Source of the DNA: JAVBNU01 sp964617065
GTDB lineage: Bacteria > Cyanobacteriota > Vampirovibrionia > Gastranaerophilales > Gastranaerophilaceae
Assembly: GCA_964617065.1 (NCBI GenBank)
Contig: CAZTVM010000036.1
Location: forward strand, 1-16,456
Length of the DNA stretch: 16,456 bases
Direction: 5' to 3'
Part shown: piece by piece, positions 7,334 through 13,603 of the stretch
How the letters are laid out: each line of letters opens with the position of its first letter
Numbering within the stretch: position 1 is the first letter of the stretch
Notes under the pieces: model-generated
What the model was told of the DNA's origin: nothing
The model's database searches: none
What the model saw: the letters and a program-made list of their open reading frames with translations, nothing else
Program-made: the position numbers and the translations under genes

Positions 7334-8267
7334 AAAAAAATTCAGAACAAAGTCTAATAACTCAAGTGAGCGTGTGTTGACTGTTTTAAAGATTTTACTC
7401 AAAAAACAGACTTCTATTAAAGACATTCTTAAAGTTATACAAACACAAGCAGAATACAATAATATTTATACAAAAGAAGTTATTGTCAAATATTTGGAAA
7501 CTCTCAAATTTTCTGGATTTGAAATCTGCAGAAGCAAAAACAAATATTTTATAAATCAATATCTTCAACCTATAAATCTTGATGAAGACGATTTGTATGC
7601 TTTTAAAAAATTGATTGATTACGTTTCAGAGCTAAATGACGGAAAATTAAAAACTGATTTTTTAAATTTTTTTCATATTATTGAATGCAATTTTTCTGAA
7701 ACTACTAAAAATATAATTTTTGCAGAAAACAAGAAATTTAAAATTCGAAATTTATATGCGAGTAATCATTCTTGCGTTCAAAAAAGTATCGATTTGCTAA
7801 TTCAAAAACTTGAAAAATATTGCTTGGAAGAATTTCACATAAAGCTGACTTACCTAAAATCAGGTGTTATAGAACAATATACCGTTATTCCTAAAGAAAT
7901 TTTATACAAAAAACATAAACCACTATTACGTGCTTATAATCCGTCCGGCAATGTATATGAAGAATATTTGTTAGAATTTATAAAGGACGTCGAACAACTT
8001 TCTATAAAATTGCGCACGGCTGAAATTGCAACAACTGTGACATTTAACGTTACAGGAAGATTAATTAAAGCATATAAAATGAGAGAAAATGAAAACGTCA
8101 TTTTTAAAAATGAGGAAATAATGACAATAGTCAACAAAAATGAAGACAAAAAAAGTTTTCTGAAACGCATTTTAAAATACGGCGAAAATGCTGAAATTTT
8201 ATCTCCCAAATCCTATCGTGATGAATTTTTAGAAATGGTCAATAATTGTTTGCAGTTTTACTCATAA
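7323..8267 (+). CDS. WYL-domain transcriptional regulator, second of a tandem pair
   Basis: This 314-residue protein has the same general layout as its upstream neighbour. It has an N-terminal helical DNA-binding region (about 14-80, SSERVLTVLKILLKK onward), a divergent WYL core (about 170-225, with KPLLRAYNPSG then EYLLEFIKDVEQL), and a WCX-like end (KRILKYGENAEILSPKSY, about 281-298). I start it at the ATG 7323-7325, which has a good GAGGT ribosome site and overlaps the previous stop by 11 bp. The frame is open upstream to a TTG at 7293, but that has no better signal. Overlapping pairs of WYL proteins are known, such as mycobacterial PafB and PafC, which act together in the DNA-damage response. 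A heteromeric partnership here is inference from the overlap. The WYL core is weaker than in the first copy. Confidence 0.68.
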   Translation: MTSEKKFRTKSNNSSERVLTVLKILLKKQTSIKDILKVIQTQAEYNNIYTKEVIVKYLETLKFSGFEICRSKNKYFINQYLQPINLDEDDLYAFKKLIDYVSELNDGKLKTDFLNFFHIIECNFSETTKNIIFAENKKFKIRNLYASNHSCVQKSIDLLIQKLEKYCLEEFHIKLTYLKSGVIEQYTVIPKEILYKKHKPLLRAYNPSGNVYEEYLLEFIKDVEQLSIKLRTAEIATTVTFNVTGRLIKAYKMRENENVIFKNEEIMTIVNKNEDKKSFLKRILKYGENAEILSPKSYRDEFLEMVNNCLQFYS

Positions 8268-8370
8268 TTTTCGTAATAATTTTTATTCTTAATAATTAGA
8301 CATTTGTGCAATTAAAAAACCTTTACATCAGTAAATAATAAGCTCACTTAGTTTTAAATAAGGAGCAGTC

Positions 8371-8622
8371 ATGAAAAAAATAGAGATTTATACTGTCAAT
8401 TATTGTCCCTACTGCAAAAAAGCACTAGCTTTTTTAGAAGAACATAATATTCCTTTTAAAAATATTGACATAACCGAAAATGAAGACGAAATGCGAGAAA
8501 AAATAGGTGAGTATTACCACATTGAAGGGAAAGTAACCGTTCCTCAAATAGTGGTTGACGGTACTTTAGTTGGCGGTTATGACGATTTGATGGCTAATCC
8601 GAACATTGTCCTTGAAGAATAG
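8371..8622 (+). CDS. Glutaredoxin, dithiol type (GrxC-like)
   Basis: This is a small cytoplasmic thiol-disulfide oxidoreductase. The 83-residue product is one thioredoxin-fold domain, normal for the family. It has the dithiol active site CPYC at residues 12-15, the cis-proline loop TVPQI, and the C-terminal GGYDD glutathione-binding element. An AAGGAG ribosome site lies 6 nt before the ATG. The next gene starts 8 bp after its TAG stop, and that gene's AGAGGA ribosome site begins within this stop codon, so the two form an operon. A substrate is not evident. The context suggests it could serve the Hcp-like protein, but that is only inferred. The 103-bp upstream spacer holds no promoter I can name with confidence. 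Confidence 0.93.
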   Translation: MKKIEIYTVNYCPYCKKALAFLEEHNIPFKNIDITENEDEMREKIGEYYHIEGKVTVPQIVVDGTLVGGYDDLMANPNIVLEE

Positions 8623-8630
8623 AGGATTTT

Positions 8631-10118
8631 ATGCGTAGAAATTTTTTTGATGAAAGTCCATATTGCACCGAGTATAACGCTGAGGGAACATGTACATTCG
8701 ACCCCTCTATTATTTCGATAAAAGAAAGTATTTTACATTATTTAAAACAATTAGCCTATTATACTTTGAAACTTCTCGATTATGATTACGAAGAAGAAGA
8801 AACTATAAAATTAATTTTTCAAATGCTTTCTTCTGTTATAGTCAACGCTGATTTTAATAGCAGCGAGTTTAAAAATGCTATTTTAAAAATAAAAACAAAA
8901 ATAAAAGAATACGAAGACTTATATAAGAAATTAAGCATTGAAAAACAGGCTGATTATCAATTACTGAAAAGTTTTTACGACAATTCTAATTCTGATGAAA
9001 ATATGTCAACAATAATTAGACAAGGTGAAAAACAACTAATTAAAAAAAATATTGATTTATCAAAAGACGTCAGAAATTTACATGAGATTATTTTGCAGCT
9101 TATTCGCAGTGCAAGTGTAAGTATATGCGAATTAGACAGTTATGAAAGTGATACAAAAAAATTTCAATATCCAATCCTAAAACTCTTAAATAATCTTAAT
9201 TTTACTCAATCTACACCCACACAAATTAAACGTAAAATTATTAATTTCTCATCTGTCAATTACGAGCTTATGGTCGAATTAGACAATTTAAAACGTCAAA
9301 AATACGGTGAAACAAGTAAAGTAGATGTTTCTTTTACAAAAAAAGTAGGGAAAGCTATTCTTGTTTCAGGTCACAACTTTGAAGACCTTGAAAATTTATT
9401 AGACACAATAGGCGATGAAAAAATTGATGTATACACGCATAATGGTATGCTGCTAGCTCATACTTATAAAAAATTTCAACAATATCCACAGTTAGTCGGA
9501 CACTACCAAACTTATTTGAATAGTTCTCCATCAGATTTTGCTACATTCCCCGGACCTATTTTAGTGACAAAAACGCCTCAAGATGAAATTGACTGCTTTA
9601 TTAGAGGAAGATTATATACTACAGCTATGTTTTCAGGATTAGGTATCATAAAAATTCGTAATAATGATTTCAAGCCGATAATTGATGCAGCGAAGGCTGC
9701 TAAAGGATTTAAAAAAGAAATTCCAGAAGAACCTTTCCGAGTGGGCTATTCAGAAGAAAAAATGTCTGAAATAATTGATAATATCGTGGAAAAATACAAA
9801 AAAAATGAAATTAATCATCTTTATTTAATCAAAGTCAACAACGGTGTTGAAATAACCAAATATTTCAAAGAATTTGTTAAAAATTTAACAGAAAACGCAT
9901 ATGTTATTTGTTCTTTTAAACCAGAACATACGAAAAATTTTAATTATATTGACGGACACTACGACTTTTCGGTCATGTATAATTTTTTGGCAAAATTAAC
10001 AAAAAAAATGGGCAACGATAGAATTCCGATGAGTATATTTATATCTCATTGCAATGTACATACTATTTCGCATGTTCTCAACTTAAAATACTTAGGTATA
10101 AACAATATTTACCTTTAG
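8631..10118 (+). CDS. Degenerate hybrid-cluster protein (Hcp/prismane-like) lacking most metal ligands
   Basis: True Hcp enzymes (hydroxylamine/NO reductases, S-nitrosylases) hold an Fe-S-O hybrid cluster. This 495-residue protein aligns along the fold: an N-terminal CTEYNAEGTC segment, a helical domain to about 230, then KAILVSGHNFEDLENLL, DVYTHNGMLLAH, FPGPILVTK, and NHLYLI to LKYLGINNIYL. Compared from memory with Desulfovibrio Hcp, only the His ligand (His248 for His244) remains. Gly272 replaces Glu268, Pro316 replaces Cys312, and Asn403 replaces persulfide Cys406. Lys430 replaces Cys434, the Cys459 region is deleted, and Asn475 and His477 replace Glu494 and Lys496. Of the four N-terminal cluster cysteines, about two (Cys12, Cys21) remain. 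It therefore probably cannot build the hybrid cluster. It ends early, at a TAG where the family has the Gly of LGPT, and homologous sequence continues in frame. It follows the glutaredoxin gene by 8 bp. Confidence 0.78.
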   Translation: MRRNFFDESPYCTEYNAEGTCTFDPSIISIKESILHYLKQLAYYTLKLLDYDYEEEETIKLIFQMLSSVIVNADFNSSEFKNAILKIKTKIKEYEDLYKKLSIEKQADYQLLKSFYDNSNSDENMSTIIRQGEKQLIKKNIDLSKDVRNLHEIILQLIRSASVSICELDSYESDTKKFQYPILKLLNNLNFTQSTPTQIKRKIINFSSVNYELMVELDNLKRQKYGETSKVDVSFTKKVGKAILVSGHNFEDLENLLDTIGDEKIDVYTHNGMLLAHTYKKFQQYPQLVGHYQTYLNSSPSDFATFPGPILVTKTPQDEIDCFIRGRLYTTAMFSGLGIIKIRNNDFKPIIDAAKAAKGFKKEIPEEPFRVGYSEEKMSEIIDNIVEKYKKNEINHLYLIKVNNGVEITKYFKEFVKNLTENAYVICSFKPEHTKNFNYIDGHYDFSVMYNFLAKLTKKMGNDRIPMSIFISHCNVHTISHVLNLKYLGINNIYL

Positions 10119-10241
10119 AATTGTTCATATTTTATGATTAATCCGGCAATAGTGGAGTCTTTAGAAGAATTTTTTGACGTTAAAAATTTTTCTGACACAC
10201 TGAAAAAAGAATTATTAGAAGATCCTGAAAAATATACGTAA
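10119..10241 (+). other. In-frame C-terminal continuation of the Hcp-like gene after a TAG codon
   Basis: Reading on past the TAG at 10116-10118 gives 40 more codons in the same frame, ending at TAA (10239-10241). The peptide (NCSYFMINPAIVESLEEFF, then DVKNFSDTLKK and onward) resembles the family's C-terminal block LSPNVxxVLVExFxI. It aligns without a gap if the TAG takes the place of the Gly in IHLGPT: the Pro of SPN and of NPA both fall ten positions after IxL. With it the product would be 536 residues, near the usual Hcp length of about 550. An ATG at 10134 gives a 35-codon ORF with no Shine-Dalgarno. The TAG could be a nonsense mutation, a natural shortened end, a leaky codon or a sequence error. 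Confidence 0.6.
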
Positions 10242-10247
10242 CAATGA

Positions 10248-10955
10248 CTACAGAGAAACTGTATTTTTGCGTTGCTTTAAAATCATTTCTACTCTTTCAA
10301 AATCAGAAACTTCATCTATATCAACTGATGGGGGCATAATATATAATTCCGGTGAATTGCCGACAAAATCTTTTAATTCTCGCATGACATCAGTTTTTAT
10401 AATATAAATAGAACCGTTTTCACAGAACATCTTGTAATGCTTGTCAATATCCTGTCTTCGAGGTCGAGTGTGGTAGTCATACAAACAGGAGAATTTTTTG
10501 TTATGTTCTTTTCTCCACAAAGCATGAGTAAAGCCCAAGTCAGTAGCCGCAAAAACAGAATCACAACCTGTTGTTATTTTCTCAGCAAATAAATTAAATG
10601 CATTGTCTATATCCTCACATGTTCTTAAAGGACAAGTAGCTTGTAAAAGTATAACTACATCTGGTATGTAATTTTGTTTTTCAAGTTCATCGAGGACATG
10701 CAACAAAACAGGCGCTGTCATTGTAGTATCTTGAGCCAGCTCGACAGGTCTGTCTATAACTTCTGCACCAAAACTTTCAGCAATTGTCTTTATTTTTTTG
10801 TCTTCAGTCGATACTATAGTTCTGGTTATACATTTAGATTGCCGAGAAGCCTCTATTGTATACGCAACAAGAGGCTTCCCACACAACATTTTTATATTTT
10901 TCCCTGGAATGCCTTTGGAACCGCCTCTCACGGGAATAATAGATAAAACTTCCAT
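10248..10955 (-). CDS. CMP-sialic-acid-type cytidylyltransferase (NeuA-like)
   Basis: This family activates nonulosonic acids (N-acetylneuraminic, legionaminic or pseudaminic acid) with CTP, giving CMP-sugars for surface glycans. The 235-residue protein has the signature IPVRGGSKGIPGKN (7-20), ISTE-like VSTED (48-52), RP..LAQD (69-76), LLQATCPLR (103-111), ENGSIYI (179-185) and DIDEVSDFE (212-220). This is a complete nucleotidyltransferase domain of normal length. Its ATG overlaps the TAA stop of the ribbon-helix-helix gene by one base (TAATG), so translation is probably coupled. No NeuB- or NeuC-type enzyme lies in the window, so the sugar cannot be named. The gene ends with TAG, one of two ordinary TAG stops here outside the Hcp-like gene. 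Confidence 0.9.
   Translation of the reverse strand: MEVLSIIPVRGGSKGIPGKNIKMLCGKPLVAYTIEASRQSKCITRTIVSTEDKKIKTIAESFGAEVIDRPVELAQDTTMTAPVLLHVLDELEKQNYIPDVVILLQATCPLRTCEDIDNAFNLFAEKITTGCDSVFAATDLGFTHALWRKEHNKKFSCLYDYHTRPRRQDIDKHYKMFCENGSIYIIKTDVMRELKDFVGNSPELYIMPPSVDIDEVSDFERVEMILKQRKNTVSL
10249..10268 (+). terminator. Weak Rho-independent terminator at the end of the glutaredoxin/Hcp-like operon
   Basis: TACAG and CTGTA pair around an AGAAA loop (10249-10263) and are followed by five T (10264-10268). The stem is only 5 bp. It lies 7 bp after the TAA at 10241, beyond the C-terminal continuation rather than directly after the TAG, and overlaps the end of the convergent neuA-like gene. Confidence 0.4.
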
Positions 10956-11143
10956 TAATCTAAAATAGACTCCAATATTTTAGCGTTATCAATTGCCTTA
11001 CGTGGGCTAGGCAATTTAGAACGTTTAATATATGTTCTTAAAGCTTCACGAACTAACTCGCTTCGGGTACGTTGCTCGTCACCTGCAATTTGATCAACTT
11101 TCGTCAAAAACTCGTCTGGCATTGATACAAGAATTCTAGCCAT
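10955..11143 (-). CDS. Ribbon-helix-helix (CopG/Arc-type) DNA-binding protein
   Basis: This 62-residue protein is a minimal ribbon-helix-helix domain. The N-terminal strand ARILVSMPDEFL would pair in a dimer to contact DNA, and two helices follow (TKVDQIAGDE; TRSELVREALRTYIKR). A short basic/acidic tail comes last. Such proteins are autoregulating repressors or antitoxins. No toxin gene lies beside it; the downstream partner is the NeuA-like gene, overlapped by one base. A clear AAGGAG ribosome site lies six bases before the ATG. Palindromes containing TTACAATT and GTAAC/GTTAC lie in its leader and upstream region and are candidate operators. Regulation of the NeuA-like gene by this protein is inference from the operon. 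Confidence 0.85.
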   Translation of the reverse strand: MARILVSMPDEFLTKVDQIAGDEQRTRSELVREALRTYIKRSKLPSPRKAIDNAKILESILD

Positions 11144-11165
11144 ATTTTTCTCCTTTTTACACTTA

Positions 11166-11213
11166 TTACAATTATTTTACAAGAATTGTAAGCCCTTTCC
11201 TACTACTATTATA
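11166..11213 (-). promoter_or_regulatory. Candidate promoter and leader palindrome of the RHH/NeuA-like operon
   Basis: On the minus strand a perfect TATAAT (11213-11208) lies about 65 bp before the start codon. No convincing -35 is visible at normal distance. The leader contains TTACAATT (11166-11173) and its exact complement AATTGTAA (11184-11191), 8-bp arms around a 10-base loop. This could be an operator or an mRNA hairpin just upstream of the ribosome site. Confidence 0.4.
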
Positions 11214-11246
11214 CATCAATTTATTATATTTCCTATATCATTTCAT

Positions 11247-11271
11247 TTTTTGTAACTAATTGTTACAAAAA
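11247..11271. promoter_or_regulatory. Perfect 10-bp-arm palindrome upstream of the RHH gene
   Basis: TTTTTGTAAC (11247-11256) and GTTACAAAAA (11262-11271) are exact reverse complements around TAATT. The element lies upstream of the TATAAT of the RHH gene. Neither strand shows a proper T-run after a GC stem, so it is more like a protein-binding site than a terminator. Binding by the RHH protein is only a suggestion. Confidence 0.45.
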
Positions 11272-11282
11272 GGCGTAAAAGC

Positions 11283-11384
11283 ATGATAAATAGGCAATTT
11301 TTCGTAAAAAAATTACTTTATTTAAGTACGAGGATATTACAAAAAGATTTAAAGAGGACGAAATTTTTAGTAAGAGAATCGTAA
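11283..11384 (+). CDS. Possible 33-residue basic peptide ORF
   Basis: An ATG at 11283 opens 33 codons to TAA (11382-11384), encoding MINRQFFVKKLLYLSTRILQ and then KDLKRTKFLVRES. It is strongly basic (nine Lys/Arg, two acidic). A weak AGG lies about 10 bases upstream, and a plus-strand terminator-like hairpin follows at 11459-11495. It lies in a spacer between minus-strand genes. There is no homology evidence, and chance ORFs of this length are common, so it is listed as a possibility only. Confidence 0.15.
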   Translation: MINRQFFVKKLLYLSTRILQKDLKRTKFLVRES

Positions 11385-11399
11385 AAAGGATTTTTTTAT

Positions 11400-11474
11400 A
11401 CACTAACCTACCAAATACACACTAACCTTTCACACACGAGGAATCACGAGGAATCACGAGGAATCATGAGGATG
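11400..11474. repeat. Short direct repeats: ACACTAACCT x2 and a 10-bp unit x4
   Basis: ACACTAACCT occurs at 11400-11409 and 11419-11428, 19 bp apart. Four tandem 10-bp units follow at 11435-11474: CACGAGGAAT three times exactly and CATGAGGATG once. The period is about one helical turn, so the units present the same face of the DNA. Each exact unit with its next base also supplies an AGGAATC arm for the hairpin that follows. Slippage or a phased binding site are both possible. Confidence 0.7.
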
Positions 11475-11495
11475 CCAAAAGATTCCTTTTTTTTT
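11459..11495 (+). terminator. Plus-strand terminator-like hairpin with redundant 5' arms
   Basis: AGGAATC (11459-11465) pairs with GATTCCT (11481-11487) across 15 bases. Nine T follow the GATTCC (11487-11495). Two further exact AGGAATC copies (11439, 11449) could replace the first arm. The T-run is on the plus strand, although the flanking genes both run minus, which points to an unannotated plus-strand transcript or read-through control. The loop is long, so efficiency is uncertain. Confidence 0.4.
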
Positions 11496-11505
11496 GTTAC
11501 AAAAA

Positions 11506-12543
11506 TTAAGGTGTAATAAGCACTTTTATAATTCCGCCTGAGTTGTGCATTTCTATAGCTTTTTGTGTTTCGCACAATGGCATACGTGCGCTTATAAGCT
11601 GAGATACATCCACAGCACCACTTTCAATCAGTTCAAGCGCTTTTTTAAAATATTGCGGCATGTGGTGAAAAACGCTCAAAACTTTAATTTCGTCGTAGTG
11701 TAATCTATTTGTGTCAAGGCACACTTTAGTGCCTGACTTACAGCCACCAAAAAGGTGTACAGTCCCTCCACGGCGAACAAGTGAAAACATTGATTCCCAA
11801 ATTTCAGGCAATCCTACACACTCTACTGCGACATCGAGTCCTTTTCCTTGTGGGGTAAGCGATAAAAATATTTTTTCAGGGTTTTTATACTTAACTAAAT
11901 CAATAACTTCATCAGCATCTCCAAAGGTTTTGGCTAATTCAAGTTTTATTGGGTTACGTCCTGCAGCAATAACTTTTGCGCCTTTTAATTTTGCTAACTT
12001 AACAAACATAAGTCCAATAGGTCCAAGCCCTACCACGCCGACCGTTTGACCGGGCTGAATGTTTGTTTTTTCTATGCCATGGACGACATTTGCCAAAGGC
12101 TCAGCAAATGCCGCGTTTTCAAACAATGTTGCGTCTTTAAGTTTTAACAAGTTTTTTTCAACAATTCGTTCAGGTATAGTGATGTATTCGGCATAAGCCC
12201 CATTTAAAAGTTCTAAATTCTCGCATAAATTGAAATTGCCTTTTTGACAGTAGTAACATTTTCCACACGGTGCTGAATTAGCTGCTACAACCCTGTCGCC
12301 TATATTAAAGTTTTTAACATTTCGACCTACTTTAGCAATAACACCAGAAAATTCATGTCCAAACCCTGATGGTACTTTTTTTATCAGCACAGGATGTCCC
12401 CTACGATAGGTTTTTATATCAGTGCCACAGGTCAATGCCGCTTCAATTTTTATTAAAACTTCATTTGCGCTCGGCTCTTTAATCGGCACTTCACAATAAC
12501 GAATGTCATTTGGTGCGTAATATTGAATAGCTTTCATTTTCAT
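11506..12543 (-). CDS. Zinc-dependent alcohol/polyol dehydrogenase (MDR family), second of pair
   Basis: Medium-chain zinc dehydrogenases oxidise alcohols or polyols with NAD(P). This 345-residue protein is full length. It has the GroES-like catalytic domain with zinc ligands Cys39 (TCGTD), His63-Glu64 (GHEFSG) and Glu148. Structural-zinc cysteines are 93, 96, 99 and 107 (APCGKCYYC, LC). The nucleotide-binding Rossmann motif is GLGPIG (172-177). It resembles sorbitol, threonine and galactitol-phosphate dehydrogenases, but the substrate cannot be read from the sequence. The start ATG overlaps the upstream dehydrogenase stop (ATGA), with a second ATG two codons later. No Shine-Dalgarno is seen, so translation is probably coupled. 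The stop is immediately followed by a TTTTTGT-T-ACAAAAA palindrome (11491-11505). Confidence 0.92.
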   Translation of the reverse strand: MKMKAIQYYAPNDIRYCEVPIKEPSANEVLIKIEAALTCGTDIKTYRRGHPVLIKKVPSGFGHEFSGVIAKVGRNVKNFNIGDRVVAANSAPCGKCYYCQKGNFNLCENLELLNGAYAEYITIPERIVEKNLLKLKDATLFENAAFAEPLANVVHGIEKTNIQPGQTVGVVGLGPIGLMFVKLAKLKGAKVIAAGRNPIKLELAKTFGDADEVIDLVKYKNPEKIFLSLTPQGKGLDVAVECVGLPEIWESMFSLVRRGGTVHLFGGCKSGTKVCLDTNRLHYDEIKVLSVFHHMPQYFKKALELIESGAVDVSQLISARMPLCETQKAIEMHNSGGIIKVLITP

Positions 12544-13547
12544 AATTTTATATATGCCTTTAAAATCTTATTTCTAACAGTATGGTCTATAGCAATTTCG
12601 ATGTCATTTAATCCGTAAGTCCTTGAGAAATTCTGGACAGATACTTCACCAGATTTCAGTAGTTGCAGCGACTCAGACAAATCTTTCGGCGAAGGTGAAT
12701 AAGAACCCAAAATAGTCAATTCACGATAATAAATATCGTTGTTTGAATAACCGTTTAAGCTTGATACACTAGAAAAAACAATAATCTTTCCACCATCTCG
12801 TACAGTATTCAACGCTAAAGGTATTGTTTGGTAAGCACCTGACGTCATGTAAACTGCATCGACTCCAATACCATTTGTATATTTTTTGATTTCATCGATA
12901 ACGTTTTCAATATTGTCTGATAAAAATGCCTTATCAAAATTTAACTTTTCAGCAAATTCCACTCTATTTTCGAGTAAATCACAGCCTAAAACTCTTTGTT
13001 TTTTGGCTTTTGCAGCTTGTCCCATTAAAAGTCCTATTGAGCCCAATCCGATAATTAAAGAAGTCGAATTTTCAGGCAAGTTCGCTCTACTCACAGCTCT
13101 TACACAGCAGCCAAGCGGCTCTAAAAATGATGCTGTGATTTCGTCCATATTTTGTGGTATCTTGAAAACAGTGTTGTTTAAGTGTTCTTCTGATGCAAAA
13201 ATGTATTCGCTAAACCCGCCGGGCATAATATTTGTTGTTTTAAAATGTCTACACATCGAATAATTGTTGGATTTGCAAAAAATACAGTCATAGCAAGGGA
13301 CATGATGCCCCATCACAATTTTGTCGCCGGCTAAAAAAGGTGCAGTTGCATTTATTTCGACAATTTCTCCTACAATTTCATGCCCTAAAACTGTGCCGTT
13401 TTTAACATGGTGTTTCAATTTTACGATATCAGAACCGCACAAACCACAGCCGACAACCTTAATAATAGCACCTTTTTTATCACTAAGTGTCGGTTTTTCT
13501 ACTTCTTCTATAACTATTCTGTCTGATTTTACGATTGCAGCTTTCAT
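12540..13547 (-). CDS. Zinc-dependent alcohol/polyol dehydrogenase (MDR family), first of pair
   Basis: This 335-residue protein is a second complete medium-chain zinc dehydrogenase, clearly diverged from its neighbour. Catalytic-zinc residues are Cys37 (GLCGSD), His56-Glu57 (GHEIVG) and Glu143. The structural-zinc set is Cys85, 88, 91 and 99. The Rossmann motif is GLGSIG (167-172). An AAAGG-type ribosome site lies just before the ATG. It overlaps the next gene by 4 bp, so the two are translated from one message and may act on consecutive intermediates or form a complex; this is inference. No kinase, transporter or aldolase is nearby to indicate a sugar. It is divergent from the phosphoesterase gene across a 142-bp spacer that contains a 32-bp palindrome. 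Confidence 0.92.
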   Translation of the reverse strand: MKAAIVKSDRIVIEEVEKPTLSDKKGAIIKVVGCGLCGSDIVKLKHHVKNGTVLGHEIVGEIVEINATAPFLAGDKIVMGHHVPCYDCIFCKSNNYSMCRHFKTTNIMPGGFSEYIFASEEHLNNTVFKIPQNMDEITASFLEPLGCCVRAVSRANLPENSTSLIIGLGSIGLLMGQAAKAKKQRVLGCDLLENRVEFAEKLNFDKAFLSDNIENVIDEIKKYTNGIGVDAVYMTSGAYQTIPLALNTVRDGGKIIVFSSVSSLNGYSNNDIYYRELTILGSYSPSPKDLSESLQLLKSGEVSVQNFSRTYGLNDIEIAIDHTVRNKILKAYIKL

Positions 13548-13603
13548 TTTACCAACCTTTCGTGATAATATTTTAGCACTAAAAAATTATTTTAAAATTA
13601 CAA

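Noticed and set aside
10116..10118. TAG reassigned as a sense codon throughout this genome
   Set aside because: TAG serves as the ordinary stop of the glutaredoxin (8620-8622) and NeuA-like (10248-10250) genes, so wholesale reassignment is unlikely.
10674..10946. Plus-strand 90-codon ORF opposite the NeuA-like gene, and similar ORFs opposite nrdJ, glyS and the dehydrogenases
   Set aside because: These lie antisense to well-supported conserved genes, lack ribosome sites and give peptides without recognisable domains.
11260..11505. Small mobile element with 12-bp target duplication
   Set aside because: TTGTTACAAAAA flanks the spacer, but no terminal inverted repeats or transposase are present and the 12-mer is low-complexity and part of palindromes.
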